64,000 nucleotides of DNA from Chitinophagaceae bacterium. Lineage in GTDB: Bacteria > Bacteroidota > Bacteroidia > Chitinophagales > Chitinophagaceae. Made by a program: the position numbers and the translations under genes. The DNA lies in NCBI GenBank assembly GCA_014379965.1, contig JACMKU010000213.1:1-64000 (forward strand), written 5' to 3'. Below the pieces are notes generated by a model. That model was not told the DNA's origin. It saw nothing but the letters and a program-made list of their open reading frames with translations, and searched no databases. Of the stretch, positions 34,274-43,017 are shown piece by piece. The number at the start of each line of letters is the position of its first letter. Position 1 is the first letter of the stretch.

Positions 34274-35458
34274 ATGAGAATAATAACGTTTTTCCTTGTG
34301 GCCTTCATGGGACCTTCTGCATTTTCGCAGTCGCTCTTCGACATGCCTGCAAATACGCAGAGTAGGGTTAGCAGTTTCGAGAACCTGAATGGTAAGACGG
34401 GAAGTGGAGGCAAGACAAATCAGGGAGCAAAGGGAAATGCCTTCGAATGGATACAACTTGGTGAAACAAAGATTTTACTGAACACTACAGGGGAAGGCAT
34501 CATACAACGCATATGGATGACGATCGATAAAGATCCATTGAAGCTTAGATCACTTAGGCTCCAGATGTTCTGGGACTATTCTCCAAAGCCTGCCGTGGAT
34601 GTCCCGATGGGTGATTTCTTCGTATACAACCTGGGTAAAGGTGTTGCATTTGAATCTTCATTGTTCTCAACTGCTGAGGGCCGCTCCTTCAACTGTTACA
34701 TACCCATGCCCTTTAGAAAGGCTGCGAAGATTCAGTTGATCAATGAAGGCAGGTCGGTCGTTAAGTTGTATTATGATGTAGACTTCATACTTCAGAAACT
34801 GGCTCCAAGCGCAATGTATTTTCATGCTGCCTGGACAAGACAGATGACGGCAAAGCTGGGAGCTGATTTCGAGATTTTGCCTAAAGTAACCGGGAAGGGG
34901 CGCTTTCTCGGAATGAGCGTCGGGCTAATCACCGATTCAACCTATGAGAAAAGTTGGTGGGGAGAGGGAGAGGTAAAAATGTTCATGGATGATGATAAGG
35001 AGTATCCGACCATTGTGGGTACCGGAGCAGAGGACTATATCGGGAGTGCGTGGGGTTTAGGTGCCTTCACTAATATGTACCAGGGATGTACGATCGCTAA
35101 TGATTCCACCCGGGAATTCAATTTCTATCGATGGCATGTCCCGGATGCAATCTATTTTTCTAAGAGTATGAGGGTTACGATCCAGCAAATTGGTGGTTGG
35201 GGTAACGAGGATGTAAAAAAATTGTTTCTGAAAGGAGTAAATCTCAAACCCATTACGATTGATCGGCCGGAGGGCTTTGTTCGACTGCTGGACATGCCCA
35301 ATGCTCCACAGATAACCGATGATAAATTCCCAAACGGCTGGGTCAACTTTTACAGGGTGGATGACTATAGCGCGGTGAGCTATTTCTATCTCGATAGGCC
35401 AATGAATAATCTACCGGCACTCGCGAGTGTGGAGGTAAGGACAAAGAATGTAAGATAG
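34274..35458 (+). CDS. GH172 / DUF2961-family protein, secreted
   Basis: An in-frame ATG at 34166 lies inside the GH3 gene. The ATG at 34274 begins a clean signal peptide (MRIITFFLVAFMGPSAFSQ), so the protein is taken as 394 residues. The DUF2961 domain spans about 20-390: FENLNGKTGSGG, FEWIQLGETKILLN, GEGIIQRIWMTI, MGDFFVYNLG, GTGAEDYIGSAWGLG and DSTREFNFYRWHVPDAIYFSKSMRVTIQ. GH172 includes difructose dianhydride synthase/hydrolase and arabinan- or fructofuranosidase-type enzymes that act as trimers. It is the last gene of this unit, 26 bp after the GH3 stop. Confidence 0.88.
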   Translation: MRIITFFLVAFMGPSAFSQSLFDMPANTQSRVSSFENLNGKTGSGGKTNQGAKGNAFEWIQLGETKILLNTTGEGIIQRIWMTIDKDPLKLRSLRLQMFWDYSPKPAVDVPMGDFFVYNLGKGVAFESSLFSTAEGRSFNCYIPMPFRKAAKIQLINEGRSVVKLYYDVDFILQKLAPSAMYFHAAWTRQMTAKLGADFEILPKVTGKGRFLGMSVGLITDSTYEKSWWGEGEVKMFMDDDKEYPTIVGTGAEDYIGSAWGLGAFTNMYQGCTIANDSTREFNFYRWHVPDAIYFSKSMRVTIQQIGGWGNEDVKKLFLKGVNLKPITIDRPEGFVRLLDMPNAPQITDDKFPNGWVNFYRVDDYSAVSYFYLDRPMNNLPALASVEVRTKNVR

Positions 35459-35460
35459 GT

Positions 35461-35580
35461 GAGTGTGCGGTTGATTGGTTGATTGGTCGCTGCGTTTCTA
35501 AGAAAGTTAATACCGACGAGTAGCGTTTTACCTGAGCTTCAAAATCGAGCGACGGAGAAACCAACCATTTACCCAACCAA
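35461..35580. repeat. Weak TTGATTGG word hairpin downstream of GH172
   Basis: GGTTGATTGGTTGATTGGT at 35470-35488 faces AACCAACC and CCCAACCAAC at 35561-35580. The pairing is imperfect. It separates the plus-strand GH172 gene from the oppositely oriented broken isomerase gene, a position that suits a bidirectional stop signal. Confidence 0.45.
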
Positions 35581-36381
35581 CTCTTTTCTCAAATACTCCA
35601 TCATCCATCGATTTATTTCCCACTGATCCGCGAGCGGTTCCTGGGTAATCGGGGCCAGGGGCATATATGGAGCGGGGCCAAACTCGGGTGTAATCGTGAT
35701 TTCGGTTCTTCCAATCTTTCGATTCTCTTCTACGATGCTCTTCCACCAACGAGTGTGTTGCGTGAGAGCAGTCTTCCATTCGGGATGACGCGGATCCGTT
35801 ACCTGTGCACTTTGTGTGTGACCTACTCGCGCATGAATATGGATGGTATGACGAAAAGCTTTTTCTAATGCTCCTTGTTGATCTTCGAGAAAGCTCTCGG
35901 AGACATTACACCAATGTGAAAAATCGGCTGTGATGGGGAGGTTAGGAATTCTTTCAAGAAAATGACTGGTAATGTGTGCTGCGAACAAAGCTTTGTTCCG
36001 ATGCGTCTCATGGGCAATAGGAATGCCTGTACTCTTCGTGATCTCACTGGCCAATTCAAACAACTCGCAATTCTGATCAACGGAGAAATAATCCTTGCCA
36101 GTTTGGGCGTCGATCTTTATAGGGAATACTGATGCAATGTGCCTGAGGTGCTTCTCATATTACGCCTTATGCTGATCGAAATCTTTCTCAAATGATTGCC
36201 AGTATTGGCCAATTAGTAAGAGCTCATGCTTCTTGATGGCTCCCATCATCTCTTCTTTCTCATTACTGAATGGAACGCCCGCCTCCACGCCATCATATCC
36301 CGCATGCTTCACCTTATTGCCAAACTGGTCCCATGCAAGGTCTTCGCTTCCCCAGCGGGGACAGAAGAATAGCAGTTTCAT
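35569..36381 (-). pseudogene. Sugar phosphate isomerase/epimerase (TIM-barrel) broken by one in-frame TAA
   Basis: Two same-frame pieces belong to one AP-endonuclease-type sugar isomerase. The first (from 36381) begins MKLLFFCPRWGSEDLAWDQFGNKVK and ends at TAA at 36160-36162 after FDQHKA. Translation past the stop continues at once as YEKHLRHIASVFPIKIDAQTGKDYFSVDQN, then FELASEITKSTGIPIAHETHRNKA, and ends normally at 35569. No frameshift is needed: a single C-to-T change of a CAA codon would explain it. The full product would be about 270 residues, normal for the family. Restart at an ATG at 36063 would give a headless barrel. Either a real recent loss or a base-calling error is possible. Confidence 0.82.
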
Positions 36382-36405
36382 TCGTAGTGCTTTTGTGGTG
36401 AAGAT

Positions 36406-36564
36406 AAGTCCGGAAAGACGGAAAGTCCGGAAGTCCGAAAGACTAGTCTGGTTAAAGAGGATTTCTAATGGAATAGAAACAAATATGCTAATATTGAACG
36501 AGTAGGAAAGATTCTCCTATCAGACTCGTCTTCCGGACTTCCGGACTTTCGGTCTTCCGGGCTT
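36406..36564. repeat. GGAAAGTCC word inverted repeat
   Basis: Left arm 36406-36449 (AAGTCCGGAAAGACGGAAAG type) and right arm 36522-36564 are complementary over about 43 nt with a few mismatches and one indel. The intervening 72 nt is AT-rich. The right arm is coding: it forms the last residues and stop region of the kinase gene ending at 36520. Confidence 0.88.
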
Positions 36565-37659
36565 CGCTGCCTCCCGCCTCAAATCTCCCGCCTCCTGCCT
36601 AACGCCTCCTGCCTCCCTATTCCACACCGCCGCCCTCATCCACGCTTCTTTCTCCAAAAGTTTGCGTAACAATGTTGCCTGATTAAGCGCCCGCATATAA
36701 TTCTGCTTTTCAAATGAAGCGCCATAGTAAGAATCATCCTCGAGGTAATCTGTGAGAAATCGAAGTGCCTGCATATAGGTCATGAATAAACCGGAATAGA
36801 CAAACTGGTTTAGCTCAGTGGCGCTCAACTCACTTCCCATCTGTTCGAGATATCCATCTACAATTGCCTTGAAATATTCTTCCCTTATTTCAATACGCGA
36901 ATAATCTTTCTCCTCTTCACTGACAGGAGAAACATAAGTGCGGATCATATCACCAACATCACTGATAAAATAGCCAGGCATAAGCGTATCAAGATCTATC
37001 ACACAGATTCCCTTTCCGTTTTGGTCAAATAAGACATTGCTAATCTTGGTATCATGATGGGTGGCACGGAGCTTCATCCCACCCTCGATTTTCAAATTAT
37101 TGAAAGTCTCGACGATATGAGCATGCGCGCGAAGAAAGCAAATGATCTCTGAGCACTCCGTTATTCTTAATGCATTTCCATTTTTGATAGCATTCCTGAA
37201 CTTCTCAAACCTTGCTCCCAGGTCGTGAAAGCAGGGTAGAGTAGTTTTCAATTTTCGAACTGGCAGATCTTTGAGTGTCCTGGCGAAGAGACCAAATTGC
37301 CTCGCAGCTTCATAGGCCTGAGCTGGCGACTGCACAACATCATAAGCGAAGGAATCTTCCACAAAAGGAAAGAGTCGGAAATAGCCATAGTCAGGATAAT
37401 GAACTATTGCTTCGCCGGAGTGGGACATGATGGGCTGTATGAACGAATAATGAGGATGCTTGTCTGCAAGCCATCGGCCAATAAGTCGAATATTGTTGTC
37501 AATCTTCGCGGGCTCTTTGAAGACGCAATCATTGATTCGTTGTAATAAATATGTTCTTTCGGAACTCCTGATTTTCCACGTATCATTGATCAAACCATTT
37601 CCGTAAACGTGGATTTCTTCGGGCAGGACACCATATGATGACAATACTTTTTCTAACAT
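36520..37659 (-). CDS. APH-type sugar kinase (phosphotransferase enzyme family)
   Basis: This 379-residue protein kinase-like small-molecule kinase resembles the N-acetylhexosamine 1-kinase/aminoglycoside phosphotransferase group. The catalytic loop is THHDTKISNVLFD (HxDxxxxN) at about 195-207 and the metal motif VIDLDTLMPG at about 214-223. The N-lobe begins YGNGLINDTWKI. A role in phosphorylating a hexosamine or other sugar fits the neighbouring isomerase, ROK and NagB-like genes. The last 33 or so residues (NREAGGVRQEAGDLRREAAK onward) are translated word repeats with no family resemblance. The native end is therefore near WMRAAVW. Confidence 0.85.
   Translation of the reverse strand: MLEKVLSSYGVLPEEIHVYGNGLINDTWKIRSSERTYLLQRINDCVFKEPAKIDNNIRLIGRWLADKHPHYSFIQPIMSHSGEAIVHYPDYGYFRLFPFVEDSFAYDVVQSPAQAYEAARQFGLFARTLKDLPVRKLKTTLPCFHDLGARFEKFRNAIKNGNALRITECSEIICFLRAHAHIVETFNNLKIEGGMKLRATHHDTKISNVLFDQNGKGICVIDLDTLMPGYFISDVGDMIRTYVSPVSEEEKDYSRIEIREEYFKAIVDGYLEQMGSELSATELNQFVYSGLFMTYMQALRFLTDYLEDDSYYGASFEKQNYMRALNQATLLRKLLEKEAWMRAAVWNREAGGVRQEAGDLRREAAKPGRPKVRKSGRRV
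36565..36620. repeat. CTCCCGCCTC word array within the kinase C-terminal codons
   Basis: About five copies of a CCTCCTGCCT/CTCCCGCCTC word follow the inverted repeat and lie in the coding strand's last 30 codons. On the minus strand they read GGAGGCGGGAG. No complementary arm was seen nearby. Confidence 0.75.
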
Positions 37660-37857
37660 AACTCCTCAGCTGAATTCTACATCTCTCAGCGACGCTAAAT
37701 AAACGCATATTCGGGGTATTGAGTTGTGTTGTGTTGTAATGTTGGAAAATAGCGCAACCGATTGTGTACTCATATCAAACGATTGATCCAATTTTATTTA
37801 TTGAATATTCTTTTGAACCATCGTTTGTTAAGGCGAAAAAAGCGGCAACTTACAGAT

Positions 37858-38499
37858 ATGGACCTCATGATACCCTTGCTACAAAACATAGATCACAAGA
37901 CCGAGATGGAGAATATATCTTCCATTCTCGATGGGGTCAGTCGTCATCAGATACAACAGAGCGCATGGACGCTAACCTCCAGCATTCCAAAAGTATCTTT
38001 CTGCATTGCTCATGCTAACAATTGCATATTACTTAAATATTTCGTCAACGAACCGGCTATCCGCATTGTTCACTATACTGACAATAGTCCCGTGCATGAA
38101 GACAGTTGTGTGGAGTTTTTCCTGGCCTTCAACAATGATGAGGAGCATTACAATCTCGAATTCAATTGCGCAGGTACATGTCTTATGGGATTTGGAAAAA
38201 ATTCCTCGGATAGAAAGTTAATCAATGAAGCGTTGGTTCATAATATCCGGCGGTTTACAAGGATCATACGAACTGAGGATAGCCGCCGTGCAATAAACTG
38301 GGAACTCACATTAATGATACCACTCTCGGTATTTGCGTTTCATAAGATAGATGAATTGACTAACAGACAAGGCCGCGTCAATTTTTTCAAATGTGGCGAT
38401 AAATTACCTGAGCCGCATTTTCTCTCTTGGAAAAACATAGAATCCGCCAATCCTGATTTTCACCTGCCGCAGTTCTTCGGATCGGTGCATTTCCAATGA
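37858..38499 (+). CDS. CBM9/DOMON-like carbohydrate-binding-type protein without signal peptide
   Basis: This beta-sandwich protein resembles the family-9 carbohydrate-binding-like domain: IRIVHYTDNSPVHEDSCVEFFLAF, EHYNLEFNCAGTCLMGFGK, INWELTLMIPLSVFAF, RVNFFKCGDKLPEPHFLSWKNI, PDFHLPQFFGSVHF. The frame is open from 37762, but its first 32 residues are basic and low in family similarity. The ATG at 37858 is therefore preferred (213 residues). Neither start gives a convincing signal peptide, which is odd for a family usually secreted. It stands 48 bp before a DUF4091 gene, and CBM9-like and DUF4091 genes are often paired. It may act inside the cell; this is unknown. Confidence 0.7.
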   Translation: MDLMIPLLQNIDHKTEMENISSILDGVSRHQIQQSAWTLTSSIPKVSFCIAHANNCILLKYFVNEPAIRIVHYTDNSPVHEDSCVEFFLAFNNDEEHYNLEFNCAGTCLMGFGKNSSDRKLINEALVHNIRRFTRIIRTEDSRRAINWELTLMIPLSVFAFHKIDELTNRQGRVNFFKCGDKLPEPHFLSWKNIESANPDFHLPQFFGSVHFQ

Positions 38500-38547
38500 A
38501 CCGACAAAAACTATTGTAGATTTACCTGTGCTTGTAAAATAATTGAC

Positions 38548-40362
38548 ATGAACAAAATTGTCTTCACCCTCGCCATATGTTTCACCTGGATTAATGTGCA
38601 TGCCCAAATTTACAATGGACAGCTTAAGATATCCTCCATACCGGCGCCTGCACATCACTACCAGCAGGAGTATACTTTTGATACAGTAGCCAATCCTGGC
38701 GCCTGGCTGAGTGTTTCAAAAGGAATGCATACCTCATTCGCGACTACGGATGAATTGTACTTCCGGCGAGAGGTTCCGCAACTCGAAAAGGAAAATAAAC
38801 AATTCGAGAGTCGTGTATGGAAAGGTGAACGGCTTAATGCGGTTGTACTCGTATGGTCTACTGATACTACCAACCAGGTAAGGTTTACAGCCAATGATCT
38901 CAAGAGCAAAAACGGTAGGGTTATAAGCAAGGCGAACTTCACTCTTAGCCTTGTCCGATACGTTGCGGGCAACTATCCATACGGTGCGAAGGACGTTACC
39001 TGTGGAGCCAGTCCATACAAAGACCTTTATTTGATGCCCGACAGATTCGAACCGCTTACCAGGTTCGATCTGCCGGGCAATTCTCTTCGACCTGTTTGGA
39101 TCTCGCTTGATGTGCCACAGACGACTGAGCCTGGAGAATATGAAGGAAGCATCGATGTTAGGTCACAGGACCACCACTCCTCTTTGAAGTTTAAAGTTAT
39201 CGTTCAACGGCAGGTGTTGCCTAAGCCTAAGGAATGGAAACACAGGCTCGACCTTTGGCAGAATCCATGGGTGGTTGCTTGGGAAAACAATGTACAGCCC
39301 TGGTCGGAGGAGCACCTGGCACTATTAAAGAAACACTTGAAGCTATATGCAGATGCCGGCGGAAAGTATATCACTACTTATGCCACGCATTCTCCATGGG
39401 CGGACAATTCTTATATGATCGAAGGTGGAATGATTGAGTGGATCAAACGAAAAGATGGATCATGGAAGTTCGACTATGCAATTTTCGATAAGTATGTACA
39501 GCTCGCAATCAACGCAGGGATCGACAAGGCAATCACGTTGTATACCCCCGTCCCATGGGGCTTTCGTTTCCGAATACTGGATGAGGCTTCAGGTAACTAT
39601 GTACATGAGTCGTGGGCACCCGACTCGAAAATGTTTTCAGATATATGGAATGTTTTCCTGACTGATTTGAAAAAACACCTTGAAGGGAAAGGCTGGTTCA
39701 ACATTACTTACCTCGGCATCAATGAGAATGCGATGGATCAGACACTGGCTGCTATAAAAGTGATAAAAAAACATTCCTCAAAATGGAGAATTACCTATGC
39801 TGGTGATTGGCACCAGGAATTGGATTTATTACTTGACGACTATTGCTTCCTGTATGGAAAGGAATCGGGGGTAGATATAGTCAAGGCCAGGACCGCCCGT
39901 GGATTCACGACAACCTATTATGTCTGCTGTAATCCACCAGTACCAAACAATTTCGTCTTCTCTCCACCGGTTGAAGGAAGGTGGATCAGTTGGTATACCG
40001 CTGCTCATAGCTATGATGGTTTTCTCAGGTGGGCATACGATGCATGGCCAGCAGACCCGAACAGGGACGCTCGTCATGACTTTTGGCCAGCGGGTGATTG
40101 CTTCTTAGTGTATCCCGGCGGAAACAGTTGTATTCGCTTTGAAAAACTAAGGGAAGGCATAGTAGACTTCGAGAAGATCAGGATCCTTAGAGCAAAGGCT
40201 GCAAGGTCTAATGATAGACAGGTGAAAGTTTTACTCTCACAATTGGAGGACCACCTCGCAACATTACTTTTGGAGAAAGATTTTGAAACGAAGAAGATTA
40301 GAGCGGATGTCGACAAAGGAAAGCAACTCATCGACCAGTTGAGTGAAAAACTAAACGGTTAA
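38548..40362 (+). CDS. DUF4091 glycoside-hydrolase-like protein, secreted
   Basis: This 604-residue protein has a signal peptide ending in NVHAQ. An N-terminal beta domain (about 25-220) is followed by a TIM-barrel-like region (about 225-470: WKHRLDLWQNPWVVAWEN, YADAGGKYITTYATHSPWADN, YLGINENAMDQTLAAI) and a C-terminal DUF4091 domain (about 480-530: RWISWYTAAHSYDGFLRWAYDAWPADPNRD). It resembles GH123-like beta-N-acetylgalactosaminidases, but the activity of this branch is not established. The Glu in INENAMD and the Asp in YAGDWH are candidate acids. The DUF5107 gene follows after 6 bp, so the two are one unit. Confidence 0.85.
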   Translation: MNKIVFTLAICFTWINVHAQIYNGQLKISSIPAPAHHYQQEYTFDTVANPGAWLSVSKGMHTSFATTDELYFRREVPQLEKENKQFESRVWKGERLNAVVLVWSTDTTNQVRFTANDLKSKNGRVISKANFTLSLVRYVAGNYPYGAKDVTCGASPYKDLYLMPDRFEPLTRFDLPGNSLRPVWISLDVPQTTEPGEYEGSIDVRSQDHHSSLKFKVIVQRQVLPKPKEWKHRLDLWQNPWVVAWENNVQPWSEEHLALLKKHLKLYADAGGKYITTYATHSPWADNSYMIEGGMIEWIKRKDGSWKFDYAIFDKYVQLAINAGIDKAITLYTPVPWGFRFRILDEASGNYVHESWAPDSKMFSDIWNVFLTDLKKHLEGKGWFNITYLGINENAMDQTLAAIKVIKKHSSKWRITYAGDWHQELDLLLDDYCFLYGKESGVDIVKARTARGFTTTYYVCCNPPVPNNFVFSPPVEGRWISWYTAAHSYDGFLRWAYDAWPADPNRDARHDFWPAGDCFLVYPGGNSCIRFEKLREGIVDFEKIRILRAKAARSNDRQVKVLLSQLEDHLATLLLEKDFETKKIRADVDKGKQLIDQLSEKLNG

Positions 40363-40368
40363 CAAACT

Positions 40369-42165
40369 ATGCGGAATTCATGTTTAAGTCTTGTCTCTTT
40401 ATGTTTCTTCCTAACAGACAGCATCGCTCAGGCAGGGAGAGTCACCTGTACTGAATATAGCGACTACATACCTACTCATTCGCTGGTGCCAGCGGGTCCC
40501 GTCCCAAGTGCATACGATCCTAATGGGATTTATCCCTACATGAGTTTTGTGGAGACTTCCTCCCGGGCCTCGCCGGTCAAGTACAGGTTCATCGTACTGG
40601 AAAATAATAGGCTGAAGGCAACCATCTGTCCCGATCTTGGAGGAAAAGTGTATTCCCTCGTGCACAAGCCGTCGAAGAAAGAAGTATTGTATGTGCCGGG
40701 ACATATTCGATACACGCGAATATTGCCAAGGTTCTACTTCGTTGCGGGTGGAATTGAAGTGAGTTTTCCCGTATCGCACTCACCTACACAAAATGAGAAG
40801 TTGTTGTACAAGATCGACAGGAGTGATGGCAGGACTTATGTAACATGCGGCGAAAGAGAACTTCGTTTCGGAATGCAATGGTCCGTCGAATATTCTCTCG
40901 GAAATGATGACTCCTTTCTGACCGAGAGAGTAGTCTATCACAATCCCGGAAAGATTAGCTACCCATGGATGTCTTGGTCCAATGCTGCGCTTCCTTCTGC
41001 ACCGGACACAAGATTTGATTTTCCTAAGGGGAGAGTTTTATCTCACTCATCCCGAATAGATAGTTTCGAATGGGAAGGCAGTGGGGTTCGTACTGAATCA
41101 GACATAAAAGAGATGACGGGCTACTTCTGGAAGACAAAAAACGTAAACGCATTCGGTGCATTTACGCCCTCGCTCGGCTCAGGGCTCTACCATATTGCGG
41201 ATGAAAAAATAACTCCCGGCATTAAACTCTGGAGTTATGGTACGGGCCAGGATCGCGACTGGGCACTGCAGAGTACGCCGAACTCGCAGCCCTATTTGGA
41301 AATCCAGGGAGGTCCTGCAGGAGATCAATCTGTCAAACTAGAATTGAACCCCGGTCAAACTCGCTGGCACGTAGAATATTGGTTTCCTACTGATAGTGAA
41401 ATGAATATCCAAACTCTTCGGTTACCAACGGTTCTGCTTCGCAATCTTAAGAAAGTACAATTGTTTGAATGGGCGAGGGCACATGAAGTGAAACCCTGGT
41501 TGGAATTACAGAAGGCATACTCTTTAAAAACTAAGACTCCCGATCCACCATTGGCTGAATTGAATAATTGGCCGCCTTCTGGCATGGAGAACCTGGAACC
41601 CGCATTCAAATGGGCAATTGCAAATTCATCTATAAAGAAAGCCAATCAGTGGAAGTATTATTATGGCACCTGGCTCGCGGGCAGGGGTAATATCGATGGC
41701 GCGATCCGGATACTCAATGCTTCGGTGATTGGGCAAGCGAAGGCTCTGCTCGGCAGGCTTCTCACGATCAAAGGAGATTTTGTCGGAGCAAGAAATGCCT
41801 ATGGTATGATCGAGGAGCAATGGTTGCAATTGCATCCCCAGATAATGGTAGAAAGAGATCGGGTCCTTCGCAGACTTGGCAGACAGACATTGGATGAACG
41901 CAGTAGATGGCTGTCGAAGGTCGATGCGTTGACGGATGAAGCAATCATCGAACGGAGAGTGCAACTGCTCATTGATCGCGAGCAGTATGATGCTGCGAAA
42001 AACCTTCTCCTGTCAACGCCGTTTCAAAAAGTCCACCAGACCTATACCCGCACGGGACTATGGATGCAACTATGTAAGAAGCTTAATCTCTCCTGCAATG
42101 ACGTACCGGTTCAACTGGGCGAAGACAAACTTGCCGTCTTCGGTGCCTACCGCGAATTTGAATGA
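40369..42165 (+). CDS. DUF5107-domain protein with C-terminal TPR-like region, secreted
   Basis: This 598-residue protein has an N-terminal signal segment (LSLVSLCFFLTDSIAQ). The DUF5107 domain, a galactose-mutarotase-like beta-sandwich, covers about 40-340: YRFIVLENNRLKATICPDLGGKVYSLVHKPS, GGIEVSFPVSHSPTQNE, WMSWSNAALPSAPDTRFDFP. The C-terminal third is helical and TPR-like (about 420-590). Larger DUF5107 proteins carry many TPRs, so this is a short version. Function is unknown; the fold suggests sugar binding or epimerisation. Its stop lies 3 bp from the convergent ROK gene. Confidence 0.82.
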   Translation: MRNSCLSLVSLCFFLTDSIAQAGRVTCTEYSDYIPTHSLVPAGPVPSAYDPNGIYPYMSFVETSSRASPVKYRFIVLENNRLKATICPDLGGKVYSLVHKPSKKEVLYVPGHIRYTRILPRFYFVAGGIEVSFPVSHSPTQNEKLLYKIDRSDGRTYVTCGERELRFGMQWSVEYSLGNDDSFLTERVVYHNPGKISYPWMSWSNAALPSAPDTRFDFPKGRVLSHSSRIDSFEWEGSGVRTESDIKEMTGYFWKTKNVNAFGAFTPSLGSGLYHIADEKITPGIKLWSYGTGQDRDWALQSTPNSQPYLEIQGGPAGDQSVKLELNPGQTRWHVEYWFPTDSEMNIQTLRLPTVLLRNLKKVQLFEWARAHEVKPWLELQKAYSLKTKTPDPPLAELNNWPPSGMENLEPAFKWAIANSSIKKANQWKYYYGTWLAGRGNIDGAIRILNASVIGQAKALLGRLLTIKGDFVGARNAYGMIEEQWLQLHPQIMVERDRVLRRLGRQTLDERSRWLSKVDALTDEAIIERRVQLLIDREQYDAAKNLLLSTPFQKVHQTYTRTGLWMQLCKKLNLSCNDVPVQLGEDKLAVFGAYREFE

Positions 42166-42168
42166 TGG

Positions 42169-43017
42169 TTATCGTTTGTTATAATGCAGGGCCGCAGCTC
42201 CCAAAATCCCACTATTTGGCAATTGAGTAACCTTGATCTCCAATTTCTCAACAGCATTTTGAAAGACGAAATTCTTCACTTGTTCCCACATGGCAGCCGA
42301 GAAGAATGAATATGCCCGGCTTACAGATCCACCCAATATGATTAGATCAACGTCGTAAGCTAAAAGTATTGTCTTTAGAGCATTACCTAAGTGGACGCCC
42401 AACTCTGCATACATTCTCAAGGCTTCTTGATTTCCAGCTTGCGCTTCGAGGAAGATGTTTTCTCCATTTCTCCCATACACATTTTGAAAAAATTGACCAC
42501 TCGCATAGTATTCATAATACTTGTCGAGGTACTGGATCATTCCGAACTCGCCCGCGCCACCCGATTTGCCCGTATATAATTTGCTGTTCAGAATTATACC
42601 CGAACCCAGTCCCGTACCAAGTGTGACGCCAATTAAAGAATCATGACCTATGCCCTGGCCAAAATAGAATTCACCGAGTGCAAAACAATTCGCATCGTTG
42701 TTGATCAATACAGGTACCTGGTAACGCGCCTCCATGATTTCCTTCAGTCGAACGGATTTCCATGATGGAATGTTCATCACATCGTAAACTACTCCCTCGT
42801 CCTGGTCTACCAATCCGGGAACACCAATCCCGATTGCGTCGATGCCGGGACCAAATACCTTATCCACAATTTTAAAAAGCGTCTCGAGTATTTCGTCAAT
42901 CGAAACTTCTGCACCAAGCGCCTTAGAATCGATATCGCCAGGTACTTCGCTTTCTACCCGCGCGGCACGTACGTAGGTGCCTCCAATGTCAATTCCTATG
43001 ATTGCTTCGTTACTCAT
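42169..43017 (-). CDS. ROK-family sugar kinase/regulator
   Basis: This 282-residue ROK protein has the ATP-binding GIDIGGTYVRAARV at the N-terminus, the catalytic region INNDANCFALGEFYFG, and GVTLGTGLGSGIILN. There is no N-terminal helix-turn-helix, so it is a kinase and not a repressor. The zinc-binding CxCGxxGCxE motif of glucokinases is missing: after GGAGEFGMIQYLD the sequence reads YYEYYASGQFFQNVYG. Zinc-less ROK kinases exist. It overlaps the NagB-like gene by 4 bp, pointing to phosphorylation of an amino sugar or hexose coupled to deamination or isomerisation. Confidence 0.9.
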   Translation of the reverse strand: MSNEAIIGIDIGGTYVRAARVESEVPGDIDSKALGAEVSIDEILETLFKIVDKVFGPGIDAIGIGVPGLVDQDEGVVYDVMNIPSWKSVRLKEIMEARYQVPVLINNDANCFALGEFYFGQGIGHDSLIGVTLGTGLGSGIILNSKLYTGKSGGAGEFGMIQYLDKYYEYYASGQFFQNVYGRNGENIFLEAQAGNQEALRMYAELGVHLGNALKTILLAYDVDLIILGGSVSRAYSFFSAAMWEQVKNFVFQNAVEKLEIKVTQLPNSGILGAAALHYNKR

